Of a stretch of DNA of 64,000 bases, positions 54,670-64,000 are shown piece after piece. This DNA is from Usnea hakonensis (lineage: Eukaryota > Ascomycota > Lecanoromycetes > Lecanorales > Parmeliaceae), in NCBI GenBank assembly GCA_013423325.1, contig BLJB01000060.1, forward strand, positions 62,001-126,000, given 5' to 3'. The notes under the pieces are model-generated. The model saw only the letters and a list, made by a program, of their open reading frames with translations, had not been told where the DNA came from and did not search any database. A program made the position numbers and the translations under genes. Within the stretch, counting starts at the first letter, position 1. Each line of letters starts with the position of its first letter.

Positions 54670-55896
54670 TCATTCTTGGCCATTAGACCGACGAATCGTT
54701 TGTGATGCTTGTACATGCCCCCTGACTCTGTCGATCGCTGCCTCTTGAGCCTTTTGCTGCTCTTTGGCTTTCTCCCAAAGGGAAGTACTTGCTTCTTTTG
54801 ACCCCCCAGGGAAGAAAGTGCTCAGCATCGACTGACCGACTCCAGGATAATCTCTCTCGGCCGCTATGAGAGCTTCCATCGTCTTACTCCTGACATACAC
54901 GTTCACATACTTCAAAGGTATGCCGAAAGCTTCCGGCTTCCTCGGAGCACCCGCTACTACCACTGTGTAGAGCATGCCAATGGCTCCAACTGCTACCAAG
55001 AACCAAGTATGATCCTTGATCCCCGATACAGTGACCAACAAGCACACCCACAACGCGGTGATAACGATGATGGAGGGCCTCGTTGTTGCAGTTATATTTC
55101 CAGCAATGTTAGCGCTAGCGAGGTCTTCAAGGTTCAAGCCCCGGCCTGCTGACATGATCACCAGAGCATGTTGAGCACCATTACCTTGAGTAAGGCATAC
55201 GGTGTGCTTTGAGTTTCGCCTGCAGGCCCAGCGCTCCAATTTCCATTGGGGCAAGCTCGCGGATATGAATGCGAGTATGGTGCCGGCGGCAGTCACGGCG
55301 AAGATCTCCCACTCATACCAGATGATCCAGGGTATCACAGCAACCACCAGTTGTATGACTGCTACAAGGTAGCCTGTCCACCACAACAGATCTCGAGATG
55401 CTCGACCGGCCATTCTCTCAGGATCGGCTTCGAAGACTGAGATGCAAAGACCAGCTCTTGGGCGTCGTGCTTTCGTCAACATTGCCTCCAACTGTTGGCG
55501 AACGTGTGGAGGCATCCAATGATTTTCAAAATCGCGCAGGACGCGTCCTAGAATCCAGGATTGATTTGTCCGAACATGACCGTAAGAAGTGCTGATCACG
55601 ATGGATTGCAGATCAGGTGCGGCGGGCATCAATCGTTTGTCACCGACAGCAGAAAGCAACGAAGTGAATGCATAAGCTACCCAGCCAAAGGAAAAGACTA
55701 CCGGCGTCGGCAAGAAGTGATCTCCTGCGAGCTGAGCTATTGCACGTTGTATGACATCCCCACCTATCAGCAGGAGCAGCGAGAGGATATCGCCAGGATT
55801 CTGCCATTGCGACTTGACCTCGCCATTTGCTTGGTTTCCAGCATGAGCTCTGATACCAATTTTTTGCGCAAAATCGCTGGGTCGTAACGAGGGCAT
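54670..55896 (-). CDS. Multi-pass membrane protein, paralogue 2 of a fungal family
   Basis: A single exon of 408 residues. Motifs in the same order as in paralogue 1: IGGDVIQRAIAQLAG, VFSFGWVAYAFTSLLSAVGD, KRLMP, TNQSWILGRVLRDFE, membrane pairs WWTGYLVAVIQLVVAVIPWI and FAVTAAGTILAFISASLPQW, then CLTQGNGAQHALVI, GRGLNLEDLA and DHTWFLVAVGAIGMLYTVVV. It lacks the long polar C-terminal tail of paralogue 1. Sequence similarity is moderate, so the duplication is old or the copies diverged fast. Function unknown. Confidence 0.78.
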   Translation of the reverse strand: MPSLRPSDFAQKIGIRAHAGNQANGEVKSQWQNPGDILSLLLLIGGDVIQRAIAQLAGDHFLPTPVVFSFGWVAYAFTSLLSAVGDKRLMPAAPDLQSIVISTSYGHVRTNQSWILGRVLRDFENHWMPPHVRQQLEAMLTKARRPRAGLCISVFEADPERMAGRASRDLLWWTGYLVAVIQLVVAVIPWIIWYEWEIFAVTAAGTILAFISASLPQWKLERWACRRNSKHTVCLTQGNGAQHALVIMSAGRGLNLEDLASANIAGNITATTRPSIIVITALWVCLLVTVSGIKDHTWFLVAVGAIGMLYTVVVAGAPRKPEAFGIPLKYVNVYVRSKTMEALIAAERDYPGVGQSMLSTFFPGGSKEASTSLWEKAKEQQKAQEAAIDRVRGHVQASQTIRRSNGQE

Positions 55897-57469
55897 GCTT
55901 GAGTAGAATTTAGCGGCATTTCCGGGTTTTTCTGTGGGATACCGTACAGCTTTATTTGGGAGGATTCAACGGAGCCTATGAGGCTCAGCAGAGTGGCCTC
56001 AGCTGAAGGATTGTCTCAGCATCATTTCTTTATTTTGGTGGTGGGAGGCTTTTGCCTCAGTCCCTCAGACCTGCTAAGCCGTTTCGAGCCGGGCTCTTAC
56101 CTATTCGGGCTTAGATGTGGCTAGATCGCTGACTACGTACCCTGTGCTAACCTCCGGGTGGTGAATAAGCAACTGCGCCACCACCAAGCCCCCCCCGCCA
56201 CTTTTGTACTGCAAGACTTCAGATGAAGCTCATCGTCAGAAAGATAAAGTTCGAATAGAATCAAGTGGGATTGACCGCAAATCTCTAGCTCATGGCCGTG
56301 TTGGGTCTGCCTAGAAATACTAATTAATGTTCTCGGGTCCTTACAACGAAGACTGACTCTGTGATAGTAAACTAGTAATGCCATAGAGCTGAAGTAAGGC
56401 TGATCACTCATGATGATTGACAGCGGCTGCTTGCGATCATTGTGACCTCCTTCCTGTATTATATGACCCCATGAGACGCTCAAATAAAAACCCCTACAAT
56501 AGCTCTGTCGAGGCTTTGTACTCATGAAAAAGGGAGAAGAAACATATGGAACATCTTAGGTGAGGAAAGAGGGCCATTGTGAGCACGCGACGTTCCATGA
56601 ATCAGGAGACCACTCCACAACACACATCCTGCCCTAAAAGGCAAGTCCTGGGGTCTTGACGAAGGGAGACGAAGACGATGATCCGCATATTGTACCTGGT
56701 CAAAGTGGCTTGAATGTAGATAGACATCCTAGCTGGCGAAATCTCACATTGGTTCCTAATTTGCTGGAGAGCTCGATACCATCTCTCTTCCTCGCTGTTG
56801 ATTGCGATCCAAATAGAATGTGGCCGATGGCTCATACCCAAACGTTCTCGGTATAGTCGCGGATCAGTTGACAGACTTCGTGATCGACTTGGAAAGCAAA
56901 GAAGAAAGCCCAGGATGAAAGGCATACGCTGCCCTCCAAGGACTTCATACTCTTTACCTGTAAGGAAGTAAAGTCCACCCCCTCGAAACAGACCAGGAAT
57001 GTTGGAGCCAACACTGACAGTTTGTGGACCCAAGCTCATTTAGCTAACGTCGTTGCACCTTTATAATAATCGATTTGCCGATGTATGTGTGTTGGCATTT
57101 AAAGTCCCGCCATTGTTTGTAGAAAGTTCTGGACTTGACTAGACCATCAACAGGATCCTGATCTTTTGTGAGAATGAGCTCAGAAGATCTTCAGACATTG
57201 TACAAAAGAGGCTCTCGTGTGGCGTGATGAAACGATGCAAGGGTACTTCAATATCAACAGGGACACGTAGAAAAGAAGATCATAGGGTGTTCAGTGTCCG
57301 CGAATGTATCTTGAAAATGATCCAATCAAATTGACAATATTCGGTCCCTCCATACATACATTCAAAAGCGCCATTACTAAGATGCATGAACTGCGGGCCC
57401 AACTTCAGAATCAAGGTCACCTCTTCTGACACCATCAGACAATGCCAATTTCTATACATACGTCTATTA
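55897..57469. other. Gene-poor region of 1.6 kb
   Basis: Two minus-strand frames (56133-56525, 130 codons; 56602-57039, 145 codons) start with ATG but show no domain, signal peptide or homology I can name. They may be remnants or chance; no firm gene is called. Confidence 0.35.
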
Positions 57470-58642
57470 TCAGTAGTCCTCGCTGACCTGGCTACCCACT
57501 TCTGTCCAGCTACCCGGCGTACTGACCCGAACTTCATCTTCGCTCATCACGTCCATATCTTCGCTCCCGAATTGATCAGCATGCTCATCAGGACCTGCAC
57601 GTGACTCGTCGACGCGGTTTTCCATCCTCTCTTCGATAACGCTGGCGGCTTCAGATTGAGGTGGTGAGTAGAAAGCCGGGGCACTATTCTGGGCCCATTC
57701 ATTGACAGACCAATAGTTTGAGCGTGACGGTCGAGATTCCTCGTTAAGCTCAGCTAGATCTGCTGCAGCTGACGAAGCGGACGTAGTAGGTGTCAGGTCT
57801 AACAATTGCTCGGACGGGTGATTCGAGACTTCGTCCGCGTCAATAAGGAGACGTTGGGGCTGATATGCCGCTGGTTTCGGAGGTACTGGAGGAGAGACTG
57901 GAGAGTCACGGAGAGTCATTGGGGACGTAGAAGAGGCTGGAAGGGTTGGCGTGCTGGAGCGGGAAATGGGGCTTGGCTCTGGCTCATGAGGCGAAGGAGG
58001 TGCATCCATCATTGGCACACCCATTTCATCGGCGAACGGGCTCGCATATGCGGAGCCGAGAGCTGCAGCCTGATGTTCTGTATGTCTGTTGCGTAAGCCT
58101 GATTCTTGCGGTTGTGCCTCGGCAGCCGATGAAGTCGCCGTCGTTTCCTCGGGTTTTAGAGTTCCGTCTTTATCAACGAGATCATCGAAGCTCTTTGCTT
58201 TCCCCTGAGCTGCTTGCTTCGACCTCCTGCGTTCTTCCACAATTCTGCCCCTTTCCAAGATCTCTTGTCTGGCCTTACGCCTTCTCTCAACCGCTGCAGG
58301 GTCCTCATCCTCGCGAGTCGAAGCATCTGGTGATGTACTTCGAGTTTCTGACTGTGGTGCTACTTCGTCGCCCAAGCTATGTAAGGCTATGGCAGCCTTC
58401 CGGCGTGACTCGTCGATCCACTGCCTTACTTGAGGGTTTTCGTAGATAGCGAGACCGGCAGCGCAGAGCAGGGAGATGGTGATGATTAGGCCTAAAGTCT
58501 GTCAGAATGGTATGAAAGCTAAAAGAGATCATAGAGACAGAAGCGTGTGAATGGTCTCGCACTTGTAGCCGGTGCAGGCAGCCACGACTTGATTCCATGT
58601 CTTGAGAGGATGTGACTGACCTTTGGCCAGGGGGGCTGGCAT
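57470..58642 (-). CDS. Conserved single-pass membrane protein with disordered tail
   Basis: Exons 58642-58621 and 58491-57470 give 347 residues; the tiny first exon encodes MPAPLAK and the 129-base intron ends in GACTTTAG. Splicing creates the conserved start AKGLIITISLLCAAGLAIYE, one membrane anchor directly at the N-terminus, followed by NPQVRQWIDESRRKAAIALH. A charged helix follows (RRKARQEILERGRIVEERRR) and then about 200 disordered Ser/Pro/acidic residues ending in SWTEVGSQVSEDY. The N-terminus is typical of an unnamed family in filamentous ascomycetes. A tail facing the cytosol is likely; function unknown. Confidence 0.8.
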
Positions 58643-59058
58643 GGTGAGGAAGACTTGGAGTTTCTTCTATTTCTTTCTTGTCTCTGTACCGACTGAAGTA
58701 GTTGGTAATGTGTAGGAGATACTCTAGGGGTGCCAGGCAGGCGATCTCGCCGGTATCCCTGGAATTAAGCCGAAGTGTCGAGTATTAGAATAAAGTAGCA
58801 GCGAGAGTACGCATCATTCATGCTTCGCCCCCCCGCACTAGTCAGCTACCGAGCTCGGATAGAGTACTTGAGGTACCTTACTACTCTAGGTGCTAGGTAA
58901 GGTACTTTAGGTACCGTACCTACCTACCCGCCTCGGCTCAGGGCTCAGGACGCGCATGAAGCCCTAAAAAGCTGAGGCACAAGTGAAAACTCGTGAACAC
59001 GCGACTTTGTGCCCAGGACCCAAGAATTGAATAGCCATCTAATAGTTCACTTGCAATC
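58643..59058. promoter_or_regulatory. Divergent promoter of the membrane protein gene and ASK1
   Basis: The 416 bases separate two start codons pointing apart. The middle holds an island of AGGTA/TACCT words (listed separately). Confidence 0.5.
58864..58929. repeat. AGGTA/TACCT word island in a divergent promoter
   Basis: About 66 bases are built from GGTACCTTA, CTAGGTAAGG, TTTAGGTACC and CCTACCTACC. The same words occur at 3917-3940 and 4236-4263. All three lie upstream of a start codon. Confidence 0.6.
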
Positions 59059-60378
59059 ATGTCGCGCCCAAGCACCTTCGGTCAGAGAGACATCACTTCT
59101 AATCCCACGTCGGCAGCCCAAAGAAATCTCAGCCTTACGGAAGAGCTCGAGAAGCTGGAGCAATCCATTACCTTGACCCTCCAAGGTAATTCCACAGAGC
59201 AGCACTACGCCTCTCAAGATGCTTTGTTAACTCTGAAATCAGAAATTGATCACAACTTCAGTCGAGCCCACCGTATTGTGACAACAAGCATACTGCCAGT
59301 GGTCGAACAATATGCAGAGCACTCGAAGAATGTCTGGGAAGGATCCAAAGTATATCCCCTTCCCCACATCGCATCAACATTCAGACCTAACATACCGCAG
59401 TTCTGGAAACAGTTCTTCGAAGCCTCAGCCAACGTCTCCCTCTCTGGCTACGAGGAACCTCCGGCCGATGACGAAGCCACCACTACAGAAGACGACGATC
59501 CCACAACAACCACACCTTCTACGTCGACCTACAACTCGCCGCAACCCACTACTCCTTCAAACCAGCCTTACCCCGACGAGAACTCAATCTCTCCTTCTCC
59601 ATCAAACAGTACACCCCGCCCGTCGAGGCAGAAACAGCCAATAGCAACAGCCCCGTACTCCTCGCCCTACGAAACCCTCAAACGTGAAACACTCGCCGCA
59701 TCTCCTTCAGTATCCACCCTCCCATCCACCCCCCGCGCTGCCGACTCTCCAGCACCACAATCCTCCCCATTCGCTCCCCCCTCCACTTTCCACCGCACAG
59801 CCCAACGCACGCCTGCGAACGATGTCCTTCTTCACCGCGTCCTGGATAAGAATTGGCGCATACAGGCTACCCCACACTCCACAACGAGGCTGCCCCAGCG
59901 CAGCAAGTCCTTCACAGATGCAACGCCGGAACCCAGCACGGCCAAAAAAGGTAGAAGCAGAGCGAAAGAGGATTCCGATCTGGATTCATCTCCCGCAGCC
60001 CCTGCGCCCCAATTGCATTCGGAGATTTTCGACACACCAGCACGCAAGAGCCGCATACCAGGAGTCAGTGTGCTCACCCCAGCAAGAGGGCGGAGCCACA
60101 GCGCCGCCGACAGCGGGAGAAGGGGAAAGCAACAGCCCATCTGGGACAGTGACAGCGACGACGACGATGGAGATTTGGGAGTCGGCAGGAGCCCGCCTAA
60201 AACGATGCAATTTCACGTTCCGCAGACGAGGTTGTTGAGGACGCCTGCACGGGAAGCTTCGAAGCGGATCGTTGAAGATCTGCTGCTTACGGCAGGGGGC
60301 AACGTGACGGATGACTTGGAAGAGGATAGTCCAAGTGTGGTTCAGAGAGCGAGACTAGGAGACGACGACGCCTTTTGA
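59059..60378 (+). CDS. ASK1: DASH complex subunit Ask1
   Basis: Ask1 is part of the DASH/Dam1 ring that couples kinetochores to spindle microtubules. Exons 59059-59185, 59243-59349 and 59401-60378 give 403 residues. The conserved N-terminal domain is complete after splicing: NLSLTEELEKLEQSITLTLQ joined to EIDHNFSRAHRIVTTSILPV, then VEQYAEHSKNVWEGSK joined to FWKQFFEASANVSLSGYEE. Both introns (57 and 51 bases) are multiples of three and free of stops, so a plain open-frame reading wrongly adds 19 and 17 residues. The rest is Ser/Pro/Thr-rich with many SP/TP sites, fitting regulation by Cdk1, as known for yeast Ask1. It ends with an acidic stretch. Confidence 0.93.
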   Translation: MSRPSTFGQRDITSNPTSAAQRNLSLTEELEKLEQSITLTLQGNSTEQHYASQDALLTLKSEIDHNFSRAHRIVTTSILPVVEQYAEHSKNVWEGSKVYPLPHIASTFRPNIPQFWKQFFEASANVSLSGYEEPPADDEATTTEDDDPTTTTPSTSTYNSPQPTTPSNQPYPDENSISPSPSNSTPRPSRQKQPIATAPYSSPYETLKRETLAASPSVSTLPSTPRAADSPAPQSSPFAPPSTFHRTAQRTPANDVLLHRVLDKNWRIQATPHSTTRLPQRSKSFTDATPEPSTAKKGRSRAKEDSDLDSSPAAPAPQLHSEIFDTPARKSRIPGVSVLTPARGRSHSAADSGRRGKQQPIWDSDSDDDDGDLGVGRSPPKTMQFHVPQTRLLRTPAREASKRIVEDLLLTAGGNVTDDLEEDSPSVVQRARLGDDDAF

Positions 60379-61134
60379 GGGAAACCTTGTGTACGATATA
60401 GAAAAGAAGAGGCCATATATTGTCTCTCGACCATTCTATCGTCAAGTGTTGGTCCGTAGAATCGACGAGACATAGACTGCGGACGCTTGCTATCTCTATT
60501 CTTCATAAGCAATAAAGTACTTCAGGACAAGAAGAAAGCTCCAACGTTCCACCAATCTCGCTGCAAAAACGACTCAATGGGGACAGTCCTCAACTCCGTG
60601 CTTGACAAAGATTCTACTGAAGACAGTTCCCAACTCTCACATATATTATCTTTTCTCAAGATAAATACAACTAATTGGATATATCTACCTGCATCGTTAG
60701 TTCCCTGAAAGTGCTCCATCGCCAAGGTAAAAAGTTGGAGATGCTCCCTAAAATATTCACGCTGTCCCAGTCGTGCCCAAACCCAGTACACGGAGGAAAC
60801 TAAAGAAGTATCATCTCCGAAGGATATATGGTAAGATAAACCAGAATAGCGCCCGCTCGAAGTGCTGTAGAAGTAAAAATCATTCCAACAAGGGTATCAG
60901 TGTCTAATCTTCGGAGCGCCCTTGTGCTCCTGTGGTGTAGAGGACAGAGTCGCTACACCCGCTTCGATTTTGCGACCCGTTCATCCTTAAACTCGAAACT
61001 GGTCACGATTGTCTTGGATCATGCCAGCTCCGTCCTGCGAGTAATCTTCTGTCCTTGAGAAGTGTTTGGCGCATCAAGCACGCCGTCATGATCCTCCATT
61101 TCCCCCCATTGACTCCTTCTCTTTCGGGTCTGCC
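60379..61134. other. Intergenic region between convergent ASK1 and RhoGAP genes
   Basis: Two 3' ends meet here. No gene, RNA or repeat is supported; the frames on either strand are short and featureless. Confidence 0.4.
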
Positions 61135-64000
61135 TCATCCCCGTTCGTCGTCACCGAGAAAGACCTCCTGACAATGCTCGATCAGGAATTGCACCGCCCC
61201 ATTCTTGGCTTGAGTATCTTGCATTTCTCTCGCCAGACTCTCCGGGCGCATAACAGTCGGCGCGAACACAACGGCCACATTCTGGCTTGTCATCAAGTTC
61301 TCCGTCTGCTGTTCCACAACCCTCGCTAGGTGGAATACTAGCACTTCCAGCGTATCACGGTGATGCGTGGGTAGCTCGCTAATTGCGTTTCGCATGCTGC
61401 TCACGCGGTAGGTGTGGTTAAGGGGATTATTGGGGTGAGCCGGATGCGAGGGGTCAATGTCCATGAGGTTCGGGCCAGCAGGCGGGAGGGTCTCGAGCAG
61501 CTTATCGTAGACTTCGTAGGTAATGAGCGGTGTGGGGAGCTTTCGGAAGTATTGCTTGAGGGTGGAGGTGACGGCGTTGATGTCGAGGTCGGGGTCAGAG
61601 ATATCATAGTCGTTACTGCGTTCGAAGCCTTCTTTGATAGTTTGAATTTGGGAGTTACCACCAGATTTGCGGTAGATGCCTTCGATATCCATGCCTAGGA
61701 AATAGTGTTAGGTACAGACAGCTTCTCAAGACGATAGCAGGCACACTGACCTCTAGCGTCCACTTCTTGGATACAACGCATTACGATACCAGGGATCGTC
61801 GCCCGCTCATACTCTACACGATGTTCAAGCTCGGAGCCAAATAAGGCTTTTGGGTACATTAGCGACGTCGTACCACCTTCGTGGAATAATGGAGATTCAT
61901 ACCTGGACCACCTTCGTGATTGATAGCGGGCATGCTACCGTTTGGCGAATTTTTCCATGGCTGCTGCCTCCCCCTTTGATTACCGAAGAAGCCTACAAAT
62001 CCTGGCCGCGATGGATCATGGCTCTGGTTCCTGGAGAGACTGTTGCTAGGGTATTCTTGCTGCTGCATAGCTCCATAAGGTATGCCTTCGGGATATTGGC
62101 CTTCTCTTTGACTTCTGTTTCCATCGCTTGAGAACGCTCCCTTCAGACCTTTTGTGACGCCCTTGGCGACGTTATGACCGCCTTTCTTCCAATTGAACTT
62201 CTTTGGTTGGGCCTTTCGTATGTTGACCACTTGAGGAGCTGTCATGTACGTTGTTGGCTCGACTTCGCTCTCTTGCACGGCGGTGGATCCAGTCATAATG
62301 CTTTCTGTGAACGAGGGCCGTGAATCCCGAACGTCCATCCCAGAGTTGGTCCTACTGCTTTGGCTCTGTGTGTAAATCCCTAACCCGTTAGCTGGGGGCC
62401 GGGAAACCTCTGGAGCAAGACCTGTTTTCGCTTTTTGAAGCTCCTGGACCTGGCGGACAAGCTGGTTGTTGAGGTCTGCGAGTTGCGCGTTCTTCAAAGA
62501 CAGCTGCTCAAACTCCTGGAAACTGAGCTCTTTCCGTTGGTTGAGATTTGAAATTTCTTCGATTAAGTCGTTCCGTTGCTGCGCCAGCTCCTCAATTTGC
62601 GGCGCATATGAATCCTTCAGATTCTGTAGACTTTCCGCAAATTCCCGTACGACCGCGTTACTCAAGTTGCCAACATCCAGTGGTTCACCACTTCTCTTTG
62701 CTGCAGCGATATGCTCTGTCAAAACCTCCAACTCCCGGACGACTATCTCTTTCTGTGTGTCCAGTACAACCATTGTGGATCTTTTCTCGCGAAGTTCTGT
62801 GTTCATCTGTTTGATACTAGTCTTGGCTTCAACGGCTGCTTCCAGTTCCACGATTTTCTGCTCCATTTCTGTCATTTTCTGCTTGTCCCTACGACTTTCG
62901 TTCTTGTACCATCTGAGCTCCTCTCTATTCTCCGGCGAGGAGGCTATGGGACTGCTGAGCTCATTGGCGAGACCAGGGCTGCTTGATCCAACCAGAGGTG
63001 ACTTGGGCCACTTTTGTTCCCTCGAAAGGCGGGTACCTCTGTCGCTGTAACTCCGAGCGTGACGGACGGAATGCGAAACACGCCTCAAAAAGCCACCTTG
63101 TTCTTGCTGTCCGTCAGCATTTGGACTGTGAGGGATATCATCGTTCATGGTAAAACCTTCCACTAGTGGGTGGCGCATTTTGGGTGAGACAGGGGAGTCC
63201 CCATTGCGTGGCGATTCAGGCTTCATCGATTCGGTCTTTGCCTTGAAAGTTGCTGTATTTGGAGGGTTAGGGGGTATTCTAGGGGCGACAAAGGAATCGC
63301 TCGGGGAAGAGCCTTGAAGAGCGAGGCGTTCGCGGCCCGGGGCACGTAAAGGAGGCGGCGGGGCATCGGTGAAACTGACACCCGATGGCGAGTCCTGCGT
63401 TCTCGTAATGCCTCTGTTCATATTGGTATTTGCAGGAGGCTGAGTGGTTGTCGTCGCTGGTGCCGATGCTGGTTTTTCGTGACCGCTCTCAAAATTTGAC
63501 GCATTGTTCGCTGGCTTGCTGACAGTTGCTACATCCATCTCTCTCCTAGGGACACTTTGTTTACCAAGCGATGGCTTGGCCAGAGAGTCGCCTCTCTCCG
63601 GCAAGGTTTTCAATTGCGTACTCAATGGCGAGGTATGCGAGACTGGCGAGTCTGTCGATGTATAGCTCCTAGAACCTTGGGTGCCAAGAGGTGAGCCACT
63701 TAGGGTTGCTTCAGAGCGTGAGGAGGTTGGGGATTCATGCGAAGGCACTACAACATGTTGCTCCTTCACCTGCGTGCTTGCTGTCATTGGCGAAGACTTT
63801 GTCTTTGGCGCCGGCATCGATGTATCTCTCATCGGCGGAATTGGGTCAGACTTGGAATTCCTCTTCTTCTTGGGGGCCTCTTGCAGCATGAATTTGCTCT
63901 CACCATTCCGACGCGGACGGTGCTCCTCGCTAGAAGTGTCTCGGGGGGTCTCGTGCGCGATCGCATTGATTGACTTGCTACCAAGTTCTTTCTTGCTGCG
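61135..64000 (-). CDS. Rho GTPase-activating protein (3' part, runs off the window)
   Basis: The gene enters from beyond 64000 with the frame open. Exons on the minus strand: from the window end to 61903, 61846-61751 and 61694-61135. The visible protein has about 915 residues. It has a long disordered Ser/Pro part, then a coiled coil (KMTEMEQKIVELEAAVEAKT through LADLNNQLVRQVQELQKAK) and the RhoGAP domain: LFGSELEHRVEYERATIPGI, then the arginine finger in DIEGIYRKSGGNSQIQ, LKQYFRKLPTPLITYEVYDK, and NLMTSQNVAVVFAPTVMRP. The finger Arg and the Lys/Asn of the active site are present. The layout fits the Rga1/Rga-type GAPs, which carry LIM domains at the N-terminus; those would lie outside the window. 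It should switch off Rho/Cdc42 proteins in polar growth. Confidence 0.9.

Noticed and set aside
56602..57039. 145-codon minus-strand frame with ATG
   Set aside because: No motif, signal or splice evidence; mentioned in the gap entry only.
62466..63050. 194-codon plus-strand frame rich in Ser, Phe and Cys
   Set aside because: Antisense shadow of the coiled-coil region of the RhoGAP gene.
1..64000. tRNA, rRNA or CRISPR features
   Set aside because: No cloverleaf with conserved A/B boxes, no rRNA-like stretch and no regularly spaced repeats were found by eye; a covariance search would be needed to exclude tRNAs fully.

Overview
The window is nuclear DNA of a filamentous ascomycete (Pezizomycotina). 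Genes are split by short introns of about 48-80 bases with GT-AG ends and CTRAC-like branch sites. Most of the core genes are fungal: NuA4 subunit Eaf7, a carnitine acetyltransferase, sterol C-22 desaturase (CYP61/ERG5), MCM3, FYV7, the DASH subunit ASK1 and a Rho GTPase-activating protein. Several families found mainly in Pezizomycotina are also present: UstYa oxidases, PTH11-like rhodopsin-fold proteins, HET-domain proteins and Zn2Cys6 regulators. The class cannot be fixed from the sequence alone. No tRNA, rRNA or CRISPR was seen.

Layout. 0.1-10.3 kb is housekeeping: EAF7, CAT2, an Atos-like protein, ERG5 and a mitochondrial rhodanese. 11.0-25.5 kb is the most interesting part, a candidate gene cluster for a ribosomally made, modified peptide (RiPP, dikaritin type). 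It holds a small secreted precursor with a duplicated Cys/Tyr motif next to dibasic sites, a Zn2Cys6 regulator, four UstYa-family proteins plus one more distant relative, and an ABC-C exporter. The genes alternate in divergent and convergent pairs. Three copies of a dispersed repeat lie inside, two of them inverted around the first UstYa gene. 26.9-31.5 kb carries MCM3 and a rhodopsin-fold membrane protein. 31.5-34.9 kb is almost gene-free and holds an eroded minus-strand gene. 34.9-45.6 kb carries a coiled-coil protein, two membrane proteins, a 4.7 kb gene-free stretch and FYV7. 46.4-55.9 kb is an accessory block: a secreted protein built of repeated domains, and a HET-domain gene between two divergent members of one membrane-protein family. 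57.5-64.0 kb returns to housekeeping: a single-pass membrane protein, ASK1, and a RhoGAP cut by the window end.

How the cluster could work (inference from known ustiloxin, phomopsin and asperipin clusters): the precursor enters the secretory pathway, a Kex2-type protease cuts at Lys-Arg/Lys-Lys, the membrane-anchored UstYa proteins oxidatively cross-link the released Tyr-containing peptide, the ABC transporter moves the product, and the Zn2Cys6 protein switches the set on. Exon coordinates were derived by hand from reading frames and splice signals and should be checked with RNA-seq.
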